Part shown: positions 1 through 9,310 of the stretch, piece by piece
Layout of the letters: every line of letters starts with the position of its first letter
Position numbering within the stretch: the first letter of the stretch is position 1
Source: an uncultured Allomuricauda sp.
Lineage (GTDB): Bacteria; Bacteroidota; Bacteroidia; Flavobacteriales; Flavobacteriaceae
Assembly (NCBI RefSeq): GCF_947501165.1
Contig: NZ_CANMUU010000002.1
Location: forward strand, 682,001-746,000
Direction of reading: 5' to 3'
Length of the DNA stretch: 64,000 bases
The notes under the pieces: generated by a model
Databases searched by the model: none
Told to the model about the DNA's origin: nothing
The model's input: only the letters and a program-made list of their open reading frames with translations
Translations under genes and position numbers: made by a program

Positions 1-2204
1 ATACGAAAAGAAGCCCCACTACTCTGCCTTAGATTACTTCCCGTTGAACCAGGGGTGTACGCATTACCTCCTCTTGGCAATGGACCAAGATTCAGCTTAG
101 CCTTAATGGAATCGTTTACAACTTCACCAAGCGCATGATGGATATATGTATGTTTATTCTTTTCTTGTCCATATTGCCATGAATCCATATCTGCTCCAAG
201 TTTATTTTCCAATGCATCAACACCCTTGATAAAAGCATTGCTCAAAAATTCATTTCTTCCCAAAATAGGATTTACCCCAAACCTTTCGTCCGGTTCCTTA
301 AGCCATTCCATTATTCGCGCCAATTGAATTCCTTGGACTATGCTTTTTCCTTCCTCCGGAATGAACCGTTCATTGGCCGTTTGTTTAATTTGGTTTTCCC
401 AGGCTACGTAAATGGCTGCGGGAATGGACGTTGCTTTTAGTTTATAATCCCAATCTCTTAATTTTTCTTTAGCCCTATCGGCCTTTCCAGTAAAAGCGAG
501 ATTTTTCAACATCGGCACCAAAATCCTAGCAGGAATGGAGAGATAATCGGTTTGTAAGGCTTTCATATCTTCCATGGTCAATTTTTTATCTGAACCTAGT
601 ACTTCATCCACACGATTTCCACGGTATGGATCAGACCAGGAGTAACCAATGGCATCCCAATGCGTATAATCCTCTGGGGTTACATTTTGGTTTGCTGTTG
701 CCAGGTATCCTTTGGCGGGATTATAATCGTTTGGTTTTTCTATAATGGGCAAATAGCTATCCCATTCATAACGCCCATCGCCTGGAACGGGAACAAGACC
801 ACTAAAATTTTTACGAACTGGAGCAATGCCTACGGCTTGCCAACCTATATTTCCTTCTTTGTCTGTCCATATCATATTTTCCCCAGGGATGTGGCTATAG
901 TTACATGCTTCCCGAAATTCTTCCCAAGTTTTTGCTTGGTCCATCCGTAAAGAAGCTAAATAGGGAGACCCTCCTGGTTCCAGCCAAGCGCATCGCACAG
1001 CATAGGCCACATTGTTTTTGGTGTCAATATGGGTGACAGGTCCATGCAAGGTATAGTACAATTGTGCAGTATAGTTTTCTTGGTCCTTTACCTTTATAGT
1101 TTCAACAATCTGCTCCATGTCTACCCAATCGCCTTTATATTTATATTGATTTGGGTTTTCAGGATTCAATTCATAGACATATAGATCTTCGCCATCTGTT
1201 CTAAAAACGGTAAGTCCCCATGCACCATATTCGTTATGTCCGATGGATATACCAGGTATTTCTGGTTCGCCTCCCCCAATAACATTCCATTCTGGCGCTA
1301 CTAGGTGACACATATAACGTAAAGAGGGTACTGCAATGGTCCTATGTGGGTCATTGGCCATATAGCTGTTACCATCTGCCATACGACTTCCGTTTATTGA
1401 CCAATTATTGCTCCCTATGCCGTAAATATCGTTTTTGTCCTCATAGGCCGAAGCTACAGTTTCTTCTGCCGTAGCACTTTGAAAGGCGGGAATAATATCA
1501 TCTTTGGTAAAATCTACAGGTTTACGATAGGCATTATACAAGGCTAAAATGTCGTCCGATAGCAAATCCGTGTTTATACTGGGGTCAATTGTTAAATCAG
1601 GTTCTTTAGGATGAAACCAGTAAAGATCTTTAACGGTCTCCGTACCCAATTTGGCTACTGCACGTCCAATCTGCAACTCTTGACCAATATTCCCTAGTAA
1701 TCCTTGATGTCTAGAAATCACGACCTCTGGTGTCCATTTTTGAGGTTGGATATCCAACAATTTGAACTCAATCGGTAGCTTTTCCGGGGTTTTTAAAATA
1801 GCATCGATGTATGCATTTACCCCATCGGTATAGGCTGTAATGATTTCAACACCATCCTCATGATAATGGTTCATCTCAGTAGTCATATCACTCCTAAATT
1901 TAAATAGACGCGTTCCTATGTCCCGGTTTAATTCTTTTTCGCCAAGAATTTCAGCAACTGTACCCGTAGCCTGTCTGCGCCAAATCTCGAATTGGAAAAG
2001 CCGGTCTGCCGCTGCCGTGTAACCTTGTGCAAAAAACAAATCATGCTGATTTTTAGCATAGATATGGTTAATGCCCCATTTATCCCTAATAATCTCCACC
2101 GACTCTTGAAGTCCTTCTGTTCGAAGTTCATCTGCAGGAGTAGTTTTAGCATTCTTACAGGAAAATAGAGTTATCACCACAATTAGGGCATATAAGTTTT
2201 TCAT
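1..2204 (-). CDS. penicillin acylase family protein (partial, runs off left edge)
   Basis: This is an N-terminal-nucleophile hydrolase of the penicillin amidase / acyl-homoserine-lactone acylase family, which cleaves amide-linked acyl groups. Translation from the ATG at 2204 gives a lipoprotein-type signal (MKNLYALIVVITLFSCKN, Cys16) and then a typical alpha-domain opening (DKWGINHIYAKNQHDLFFAQG). The motif GIGSNNWSINGS places the catalytic Ser at about residue 265, where the precursor would self-cleave into alpha and beta chains. Another typical beta-chain stretch is NDPHRTIAVPS. The frame stays open to base 1, so the C-terminus lies outside the window; about 734 residues are visible. The substrate cannot be read from sequence: beta-lactam, AHL or another acyl amide are all possible. 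It is followed upstream by an unrelated secreted protein whose terminator separates the two. Confidence 0.9.
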   Translation of the reverse strand, partial: MKNLYALIVVITLFSCKNAKTTPADELRTEGLQESVEIIRDKWGINHIYAKNQHDLFFAQGYTAAADRLFQFEIWRRQATGTVAEILGEKELNRDIGTRLFKFRSDMTTEMNHYHEDGVEIITAYTDGVNAYIDAILKTPEKLPIEFKLLDIQPQKWTPEVVISRHQGLLGNIGQELQIGRAVAKLGTETVKDLYWFHPKEPDLTIDPSINTDLLSDDILALYNAYRKPVDFTKDDIIPAFQSATAEETVASAYEDKNDIYGIGSNNWSINGSRMADGNSYMANDPHRTIAVPSLRYMCHLVAPEWNVIGGGEPEIPGISIGHNEYGAWGLTVFRTDGEDLYVYELNPENPNQYKYKGDWVDMEQIVETIKVKDQENYTAQLYYTLHGPVTHIDTKNNVAYAVRCAWLEPGGSPYLASLRMDQAKTWEEFREACNYSHIPGENMIWTDKEGNIGWQAVGIAPVRKNFSGLVPVPGDGRYEWDSYLPIIEKPNDYNPAKGYLATANQNVTPEDYTHWDAIGYSWSDPYRGNRVDEVLGSDKKLTMEDMKALQTDYLSIPARILVPMLKNLAFTGKADRAKEKLRDWDYKLKATSIPAAIYVAWENQIKQTANERFIPEEGKSIVQGIQLARIMEWLKEPDERFGVNPILGRNEFLSNAFIKGVDALENKLGADMDSWQYGQEKNKHTYIHHALGEVVNDSIKAKLNLGPLPRGGNAYTPGSTGSNLRQSSGASFR

Positions 2205-2360
2205 ACGATAGGTTTTATTTTAAGTGTACTAAAACTACTGATTAATTCTACTTATTCACTAAAAAGTACGATACCAAAACCTAAAGTTTCAACCAACACC
2301 TTGAAAACCATCCTTGTCCTGTTTTAATTCGCACGATAATCAATAGATATTAGGAAATAT

Positions 2361-2390
2361 AAAAAAACCAGCTTTTTTAAAAGCTGGCTT
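2361..2390 (-). terminator. rho-independent terminator after the secreted protein gene
   Basis: On the minus strand CCAGCTTTT and AAAAGCTGG form a hairpin (2368-2387) followed by a run of seven T (2367-2361). It sits about 80 bp past the stop codon at 2465 and before the acylase start at 2204, so it should insulate the two genes. Confidence 0.75.
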
Positions 2391-2464
2391 AGTGTGAATT
2401 AGAGTTTTATCGCCAATTGAGTGCTAACCAATGGTATCTAGCATTTTATTCTAAATCTTTAATG

Positions 2465-3244
2465 TTATTGTTTATATGCGATATCTCGATTAATGGAGTT
2501 GGCGAAATCAAAAATCTGGAACAAATCCTTTTCATCTTTAACATTTAAAGAATTTTTTTTAATTAACGTTGCCACTTGAACTTTTTCACTTTCATCAAAT
2601 AAATCAATCAATTTAGATTTCTTACTAGGCACTAAACTTGCAATATTGACTGCAATATCCAATACGTAGAGTTCGGTACGCTTTACAAACTTACTTGGCA
2701 CATCTAACATTAAAGAGTTAGCAGCTTTTTTAGCCTCTTTATAAGACACCAAAGGTCTTTCCATAAGCTGATATCTATTTCCATTGCCCTTGGTCAATAA
2801 ATACTCTTCAAGTCTGTTTCCTTTTTTGTCAATAAACGCCACAAACCTCATCTCATCTTGATTGTTAAATACAAATCTTAATTTTTTATCATTAACCAAA
2901 GCTTTTGCTATTTCTTCAGAGGAGTTGGTTTTTTTGATTTCCAATTCTTTGTTATAACCATTATACCTTGCATAAAAAGTACCTATGCGTTCTTCACCAT
3001 AAAAAAGTGAACCTTTTTGAAACGCTTCAACTAAATATGGACTTCCCAGAGTATTCGAGAGTTGAGTAGTTGATGCCTGGACGCTTTTTGATTTCAAATC
3101 TGCGAATGTGAAGAAATTGGAAACATTCCTAGTTTCCGTATAACCAACAACACTTGCTTCGCAAGCCGCATGTACGGTTCCTTGGGCATAAATGGCACTT
3201 ATACCAAAAGTGGTGAAAAACATTACGATTATTAGATTTTTCAT
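2465..3244 (-). CDS. secreted protein of unknown function
   Basis: I do not recognise this 259-residue protein. The ATG at 3244 is preferred over the longer frame (start at 3274) because it begins directly with a signal peptide (MKNLIIVMFFTTFGISAIYA, cleavage near AYAQ-like site IYAQ). The mature part is soluble and rich in Lys and Asn, with no membrane segment. Two Cys (CEAS region near the mature N-terminus is one) do not form a known motif. It stands alone: more than 250 bp of AT-rich sequence lies upstream and a terminator lies downstream. It is probably periplasmic or secreted; no function is assigned. Confidence 0.7.
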   Translation of the reverse strand: MKNLIIVMFFTTFGISAIYAQGTVHAACEASVVGYTETRNVSNFFTFADLKSKSVQASTTQLSNTLGSPYLVEAFQKGSLFYGEERIGTFYARYNGYNKELEIKKTNSSEEIAKALVNDKKLRFVFNNQDEMRFVAFIDKKGNRLEEYLLTKGNGNRYQLMERPLVSYKEAKKAANSLMLDVPSKFVKRTELYVLDIAVNIASLVPSKKSKLIDLFDESEKVQVATLIKKNSLNVKDEKDLFQIFDFANSINRDIAYKQ

Positions 3245-3502
3245 TGTAAGTGGTTTTGAATTAGCGACTTCCATAAAATTAAACGTTTAATATCACAAAC
3301 GTTCTGCAAACAATGATAATCTGCAAAAACACCTTAACTTTTAAAAAATTAACAATATTCTTGTTTAAATATTGATGTTTCATCATTCTTTTTAACAAGT
3401 AATCATTTAATATATAATAAATCACACTAGGATTAGCTAAAAACCTGAAGCAACTAAAAACTAAACTAGTTTTCCATCATATCTATGTTATGAAATCAAA
3501 GC

Positions 3503-6500
3503 TTATTGTACCAAGTTCCTAATTCTCATCAAATCAGTCTTCAGCTCATTGTAGCGATTCATTACATCTTTACCAATAACTTGGTCAGCACCGTTGACCA
3601 TATAATTTATATAAGAAATCTGTGCTATCAGCATCTGCTGCGGATAGGCTCCCTTATCATTTTTTAGTTGTGCAATAGCAGTATTTATCGTTTTCAGCCG
3701 TTCAGTATTGGTTTTGTTATCCTTGCCTTCCAATTTTTTAACCTCTTTTTCCAGGCTATCTTGTAACTGTCTTGCTTCTGACAGTAAACTCAGTATTTTT
3801 CGCTGCATTTCGTGTTGCTGCGTCAATAACTCCATAGTAATGCCTTCTGCTTCTACTCGCGGGTCCATGACCACTTCAAAATCCTGCATTATACTTTTAT
3901 CGGCTACTGTGATTTTGGCTGTATAATTCCCAGGCGGAACCATAGGTCCATTTTTGTAGCGTTTCTTAGCATCTTTGTGCCATGGTCCTTTTTCACTTAA
4001 ATCCCACTCAAATCGATTCAATCCTTTTTTAGCTTCCAATTTTTTGTTGACGTAACGAAAGGTGGCACTCAAGTTCATGTCCTCCACCTCACTTGCTGAT
4101 GATTTCAATAGGGTACTGTCATTTAAGATGGTAACAAGCGGTTCATTTTTGCTATTCAAAATCTCTAGCTTCAAACCTTTAGTATCCTCAGGTAAATAAT
4201 AATCTATAAGGACCGCCGTCCTCGGATATTTGGGAAATGTGCCTCCAGCACGCACCTTTGGATATCGGTAGCGAATAGTATTATCCGGTTTAAAAAGGTG
4301 TGGGGTCTTTTCTAACGAAGTGATGGCAGCATCACGTAAAGAGGTGATGTTGTCCAAAATCCAAAATCCACGACCCATTGTACTAAGTATTAAATCTCCC
4401 CTAAAAATTTTGATATCGGTTATCGGGGTCACAGGAAGGTTCTGCTGAAATGATTGCCATGATTTTCCATCATTCAACGAAACATACATGCCGAATTCTG
4501 TGCCAGCATACAACAACCCCGGTTTTACTGGGTCTTCACGTAAAACACGGGTCGTATGGTCATTGGGAATACCATTGGATTCGGTACTCAATAACGTCCA
4601 ACTATCTCCATAATCGGTGGTTTTGTACAAATATGGTTTTGCATCACCCAATAAATGACGATCTACAGCAATGTAAGCAGTTGCTACATCATGATGCGAT
4701 ACCGAAACAGATTCTACCCTACCCCCTTTTGGTAATTTCTTTGGAGTTACATTTTCCCAGGTTTCTCCACCATCTTTTGTCACCGAAACAACACCATCAT
4801 TAGACCCCGTCCAAATCAAACCTTCTTGTAAGGGAGACTCTCTTATGGAGTATAGTGTGCTGTAATATTCCTCTCCCGTAATATCACGTGTGATGGGGCT
4901 TCCTGAAATCACCTGTTTGTCCTCTTCAAAAGCCGTTAAATCTGGTGAGATAGTCTCCCATTCATAGCCATCTGAATCCGTTTTGTGCAAGAATTGTGAA
5001 CCATGGTAAACCACATCTGGATTATGCGGTGAAACATGTACGGGGGCTACACGTTGAAAACGGTATTTCAAATCCTTCGGATTATGTCCATAAATGTTAC
5101 TTGCACCAACATAGTAGCTCTTTTCCACTCCTGTCAACTTGTTGAATACCCCAAAACGACCTTTGCAGTTCGCGTAAACAATGTTATGATTCCCTGGTTT
5201 TGGTACGGCTGGTCCTGTTTCGCAACCTCCAGTATTAATGATCCAAGCCGAACCTGGATTTTGTACCCCGCTGGGTGGAAAACTAGGCACGGCAATGGTC
5301 GTATAATTATCTTGCTGACCCGCATACAACCAATAGGGGTATTGATCATCAACTTCCACTTGATAAAGTTCGGCCGTAGGTTGGTTAAATTGCGTAGACC
5401 AAGTCTTGCCCCCATTGAAACTTACATTTGCACCTCCGTCATTAGCCTGAATTAACAATTGTGGATTGTTTGGATTCAACCAAATATCATGATTATCCCC
5501 ATGTGGAACACTCATTTCCTTCCAGGTTTTTCCACCATCGGTTGATTTGATAAGTGGATTGGCATTGGAATAGACAATATCGGGGTTAGTAGGGTCCAAT
5601 TCCACATTGGTGTAGTAAAAAGGTCGGTTAACCAAACGAATATCATCTGATACATGTTCAAATGATTTTCCCTGATTTACCGATTTATAAAGTCCTTGTT
5701 CCTCCTTGGGTGCTTCAACAACTGCATACAAGATACTTGAGTTTGCAGGCGAAACGGCTAAATCTATCTTTCCAATGGTGTCCTTGGGCAGGCCTTTTTC
5801 AAGTTTTGTCCAATTTTTGCCCCCATTCACGGATTTATATATGCCTCCCTCCTTTTTTGTTCCTCCAGATATAATGGTCCAAGGTTTACGTTCAGCTTTC
5901 CATGCTGAAGCATAAATAACATTGGGGTTTCCAGGTAATAGTTCAATATCCGAAAAGCCCACTTTATCAGAAACAAACAACACCTTTTCCCAATTTTCTC
6001 CTCCATCAGTAGTTTTGTAAACTCCACGTTCTGGATTGCTTTTAAAAGCATTGCCGATAGCAGCTACCCAGACCACATTGCTGTTCGTAGGGTCTATTTC
6101 AACGGCGCCAATTTGACCCACATTTTTCAATCCGATATGTTCCCATGTTTTCCCAGCATCAATCGATTTGTATACGCCCTTTCCACCAATAACATTACTT
6201 CTCAAACCATCGGAACCTGTACCCACATATACAATATTCGGGTCATTTTCAGCTACTTGAATTGCTCCAATAGATGGGGTATCGAAAAAACCATCGGAAA
6301 CATTGTTCCACGTGGTGCCATAATCCTCGGATTTCCAAACACCACCTCCTGAAGCACCCAGATAAAAAGTTCCAGGCTGAGTAGTAACTCCGGTTACCGT
6401 AGTGACCCTGCCGCCTCGAGCTGGCCCAACTGTTCGATACTGCAGCGCTTCAAAATTTTGAGAGAACAGGGTTGTCCCAAAAGCTAGAAATAAAAATATG

Positions 6501-6538
6501 AGCAGTCTTAGTTTTAAAGGTAATTTCTTATCAGCCAT
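3503..6538 (-). CDS. VPS10/BNR-repeat beta-propeller protein, secreted (sortilin-like)
   Basis: A 1011-residue exported protein with a signal peptide (RLLIFLFLAFGTTLFSQ). It then has about ten BNR/Asp-box repeats of the form S-x-D-x-G-x-T-W, for example SEDYGTTW, SIDAGKTW, TTDGGENW, STDGGKTW and TKDGGETW. These repeats build the VPS10/sortilin-type propeller seen in many Bacteroidota proteins named WD40/YVTN/BNR-like or VPS10 domain-containing protein. The last ~200 residues hold a beta-rich region and a charged helical stretch (QLQDSLEKEVKKLEGKDNK). It is the second gene of a two-gene operon with gamma-glutamyltransferase, whose stop is 42 bp upstream of this start. Its substrate is unknown; glycosidase activity is sometimes assumed for the family, but I see no catalytic triad to support that. 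A paralogue lies at 10738-13836. Confidence 0.88.
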   Translation of the reverse strand: MADKKLPLKLRLLIFLFLAFGTTLFSQNFEALQYRTVGPARGGRVTTVTGVTTQPGTFYLGASGGGVWKSEDYGTTWNNVSDGFFDTPSIGAIQVAENDPNIVYVGTGSDGLRSNVIGGKGVYKSIDAGKTWEHIGLKNVGQIGAVEIDPTNSNVVWVAAIGNAFKSNPERGVYKTTDGGENWEKVLFVSDKVGFSDIELLPGNPNVIYASAWKAERKPWTIISGGTKKEGGIYKSVNGGKNWTKLEKGLPKDTIGKIDLAVSPANSSILYAVVEAPKEEQGLYKSVNQGKSFEHVSDDIRLVNRPFYYTNVELDPTNPDIVYSNANPLIKSTDGGKTWKEMSVPHGDNHDIWLNPNNPQLLIQANDGGANVSFNGGKTWSTQFNQPTAELYQVEVDDQYPYWLYAGQQDNYTTIAVPSFPPSGVQNPGSAWIINTGGCETGPAVPKPGNHNIVYANCKGRFGVFNKLTGVEKSYYVGASNIYGHNPKDLKYRFQRVAPVHVSPHNPDVVYHGSQFLHKTDSDGYEWETISPDLTAFEEDKQVISGSPITRDITGEEYYSTLYSIRESPLQEGLIWTGSNDGVVSVTKDGGETWENVTPKKLPKGGRVESVSVSHHDVATAYIAVDRHLLGDAKPYLYKTTDYGDSWTLLSTESNGIPNDHTTRVLREDPVKPGLLYAGTEFGMYVSLNDGKSWQSFQQNLPVTPITDIKIFRGDLILSTMGRGFWILDNITSLRDAAITSLEKTPHLFKPDNTIRYRYPKVRAGGTFPKYPRTAVLIDYYLPEDTKGLKLEILNSKNEPLVTILNDSTLLKSSASEVEDMNLSATFRYVNKKLEAKKGLNRFEWDLSEKGPWHKDAKKRYKNGPMVPPGNYTAKITVADKSIMQDFEVVMDPRVEAEGITMELLTQQHEMQRKILSLLSEARQLQDSLEKEVKKLEGKDNKTNTERLKTINTAIAQLKNDKGAYPQQMLIAQISYINYMVNGADQVIGKDVMNRYNELKTDLMRIRNLVQ

Positions 6539-6580
6539 ATGATTTAATTGTATTTTTAGATTGTTGGTTTGATATAATTC

Positions 6581-8278
6581 TTAATAGCCTGCAGCTTGGC
6601 CATCTTTTCTTGATTCTGAAGCTCCTGAATATACTTTGTTTTCCAAATCGACACCGATTGCTTGATATCCACCAAACATACCCACACCGAAACCAATTCG
6701 ATGTCCTTTTTTTCGCAACTCCCGTAAGGTTTCAGTCTCAAAACCACTTTCCAGAAACAAAGTGCCGCCATTTGTCATTTTAGACCCAGTGGGTTGTGAA
6801 CTTCCCCTGTGTCGCATTCTTGGGGCATCACCAGCTTCCTGTAAGTTCATTCCAAAGTCAATTACATTTACCACAATCTGCGCATGACCTTGAGGTTGCA
6901 CTGCCCCACCCATAAGACCAAAACTGACCCAAGGTTTACCATCTTTTGTTATAAAGGCAGGGATAATGGTGTGAAAGGGACGCTTTCCGGGTTCCAGCGC
7001 ATTGGCGTGGCTCCTATCTTGAACATTGAACATTTGTCCGCGGTTTTGCAATACAAAGCCCAATCCGTCAGGAACCATTCCCGAAGCGAACTCGGAATAA
7101 ATACTTTGTATAAAGGAAACCATATTACCTTCTTTATCGGCAACGGTCAAGTAAGTGGTATTGCCGGTTTCAATTTCCATATCACCAGCAGGATAGGTGT
7201 CTGCAGCTTTATTAGGATTGATTAGGTTTCTTCTTTCTGAAGTATAATCGTCCGACAATAATGCTTCTACAGGAATTTTATTGAATTCGGGGTCTGCGTA
7301 AAACTTGGCTCGATCCTCATAAGCTAACTTTTTAGCTTCCGTAAGCACATGCAAATACTCGGCACTACCAAAACCCATATTGGCAATGTCATACCCCTCA
7401 AGAATGTTCAGCATTTGAAGGGCAGCGGTACCCTGTCCATTGGGTGGTAGCTCCCAAACATCATACCCTCTATAGTTTACGGATAGGGGTTCAACCCAAT
7501 CAGAAGTATGCGCAGCTAAATCTTCATAGCTTAAAAACCCACCATGTTTTTTCATATACCTATCTATGGTCTTGGCAATAGTGCCTTTATAAAAAGCATC
7601 ACGACCATTCTTGGAAATGAGTTCATAGGTATTCGCCAAATCGGGGTTTTTAAACACCTCTCCTTTGATAGGAGGCTTTCCAGAAGGCATATAGGTCTCA
7701 GCAAAACCTGGCTGGTCTTTTAATCCTTCATAGTTTGAAGCCATTTCATAGGCAATTACTTCGGATACTGGGAATCCGTTTTTACCGTAGTCTATGGCTG
7801 GTTGCAAGATGTCTTTCATTGAGAGACGGCCAAACTTTTCATGTAGCATAAACCAGCCATCAACACAACCTGGCACTGAGACAGGTAAAGGGCCGTAGAA
7901 AGGAAGGTATTTCATTTCCTTATCCATAAAATAATCAATCGACAAAGATTTGGGTGCTCTTCCACTACCGTTTAACCCGTACAACTTTTCATCTTCGGCA
8001 GACCAAACTATAGCAAAGACATCGCCCCCAATACCACAACTAGCAGGTTCCACGAGTCCCAGCACAGCGTTGGCAGCGATGGCCGCATCAATGGCACTTC
8101 CTCCCTTTTTCAAAATATCTAAAGCAACTTGCGTAGCCAAAGGTTGGCTTGTGGCAGCCATTCCATTTTGGGCAAGAATTTCGGAGCGCGTAGTGAAGGT
8201 TTCACCGGTTAGTCTATCTTGGGCATTTGAGATTGAAATCAATCCCAATATGGTAATCAAGGAAGTCAAAAATTTCAT
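6581..8278 (-). CDS. ggt: gamma-glutamyltransferase
   Basis: Gamma-glutamyltranspeptidase (565 residues) removes or transfers the gamma-glutamyl group of glutathione and related peptides in the periplasm. The frame extends to a TTG at 8284, but the ATG at 8278 starts the signal peptide cleanly (MKFLTSLITILGLISISNAQ). The N-terminal half has the family pattern MAATSQPLATQVALDILKKG and GGSAIDAAIAAN. The nucleophile is the first Thr of TTYLTVAD, about residue 374, where the precursor is cut into large and small subunits. The small subunit carries PDGLGFVLQNRG and MGGAVQPQGHAQ, as expected. It is upstream of, and probably co-transcribed with, the BNR protein. All key motifs are present, so it is likely active. 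Confidence 0.95.
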   Translation of the reverse strand: MKFLTSLITILGLISISNAQDRLTGETFTTRSEILAQNGMAATSQPLATQVALDILKKGGSAIDAAIAANAVLGLVEPASCGIGGDVFAIVWSAEDEKLYGLNGSGRAPKSLSIDYFMDKEMKYLPFYGPLPVSVPGCVDGWFMLHEKFGRLSMKDILQPAIDYGKNGFPVSEVIAYEMASNYEGLKDQPGFAETYMPSGKPPIKGEVFKNPDLANTYELISKNGRDAFYKGTIAKTIDRYMKKHGGFLSYEDLAAHTSDWVEPLSVNYRGYDVWELPPNGQGTAALQMLNILEGYDIANMGFGSAEYLHVLTEAKKLAYEDRAKFYADPEFNKIPVEALLSDDYTSERRNLINPNKAADTYPAGDMEIETGNTTYLTVADKEGNMVSFIQSIYSEFASGMVPDGLGFVLQNRGQMFNVQDRSHANALEPGKRPFHTIIPAFITKDGKPWVSFGLMGGAVQPQGHAQIVVNVIDFGMNLQEAGDAPRMRHRGSSQPTGSKMTNGGTLFLESGFETETLRELRKKGHRIGFGVGMFGGYQAIGVDLENKVYSGASESRKDGQAAGY

Positions 8279-8487
8279 TTTCAATAAGGTCTTTTATAAG
8301 GTCAATGTAGTGCAAACAATTTGGTTGACTTTTACTCTTGTAAAATGCTCTTAAATATAGGGATAGTGGAAGGAAATAAATCACCTATTTTGAAAAAAGT
8401 GGGGTACGAAACTGTTTATTTCAATGCAGAAATTCAATTGATTTTTATATTGTGCTTAGTGGGAATTTAAGTAACATTGCGACTACT

Positions 8488-9279
8488 ATGCTTTTAAATA
8501 TAAAAATGGCAAGGAGTATTCTTTTTGTCCTATCAATGTTTGTGTTTTTTCTGATATCCTGTAAGGCTGATAAAAAACATGAGAACCAAGCATGGCGAAC
8601 CAAAAAGTTAGCCATAGAAAACCAAGTACACAATGAACTTTTGGATGTTGAAAAAGAACAAGGTTGGAGATTACTTTTTGATGGTGAATCCTTAAATGGC
8701 TGGCATCTTTATAACAAACCAGATTCCACTCAATTTTCTGGATGGCAAGTTAAAGATGGGGCTCTCTATTGTAACGCTACGGACGAAACCAAGGTTTTTG
8801 GAGATTTGGTCACTGATAAGGAATATGAAAACTATGAGTTAGTTTTTGATTGGCAAATGGCCCTACGTGGAAACGGAGGGGTTTTTATAAATGTTAAGGA
8901 ATCGCTTGAATATAGAGCTACCCATCAAACAGGGCCAGAATACCAATTATTGGACCCCGCCCATTCGGATACAAATACGCCCTTAAAACGACCAGGTTGT
9001 CTTTGGGGAATATCGCCTCAGATTACCAATGTGGAGGCCAAACCCACCGGAACATGGAATACCGCGAAAATTGTGCAACAAAATGGGAACATAGAATTCT
9101 ACCTCAATGGAAGACTGACCGCCAAGGAAGATTTGACATCAACAGAATGGAAAAACAAAGTTGCTAGTTCAAATTTTAAGGATGTAGCTAGCTTTGGGAA
9201 AGCGACCCGAGGTAAAATTGCACTTCAGAACTGGTATTTTGACTCATGGTTCAGGAATATTAAAATTCGGGAACTCTAA
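8488..9279 (+). CDS. DUF1080 (3-keto-disaccharide hydrolase-like) lipoprotein
   Basis: A 263-residue lipoprotein with one DUF1080 domain, a concanavalin-like beta-sandwich. Some family members hydrolyse 3-keto-glycosides. Family hallmarks are LLFDGESLNGWHLYNKPD near the domain start, the central RGNGGVFINVKE, the TGPEYQLLD strand and the closing WYFDSWFRNIKIREL. The signal ends in LISCKAD (lipobox Cys). The open frame begins at a GTG at 8452. The ATG at 8488 or the one at 8506 is more likely, because each starts directly at the signal peptide. It is convergent with the NlpC/P60 gene downstream and divergent from ggt. The exact substrate is not predictable. Confidence 0.85.
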   Translation: MLLNIKMARSILFVLSMFVFFLISCKADKKHENQAWRTKKLAIENQVHNELLDVEKEQGWRLLFDGESLNGWHLYNKPDSTQFSGWQVKDGALYCNATDETKVFGDLVTDKEYENYELVFDWQMALRGNGGVFINVKESLEYRATHQTGPEYQLLDPAHSDTNTPLKRPGCLWGISPQITNVEAKPTGTWNTAKIVQQNGNIEFYLNGRLTAKEDLTSTEWKNKVASSNFKDVASFGKATRGKIALQNWYFDSWFRNIKIREL

Positions 9280-9310
9280 ATACCTCATAAAGTATTCTTA
9301 GATTTCGTCT

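Noticed and set aside
660..950. 96-residue plus-strand frame at the left end
   Set aside because: Antisense to the penicillin acylase gene, whose frame runs unbroken from 2204 to the edge.
5036..5455. Long frame on the plus strand inside the BNR gene
   Set aside because: Antisense shadow of a confidently coding region; the composition is not protein-like.
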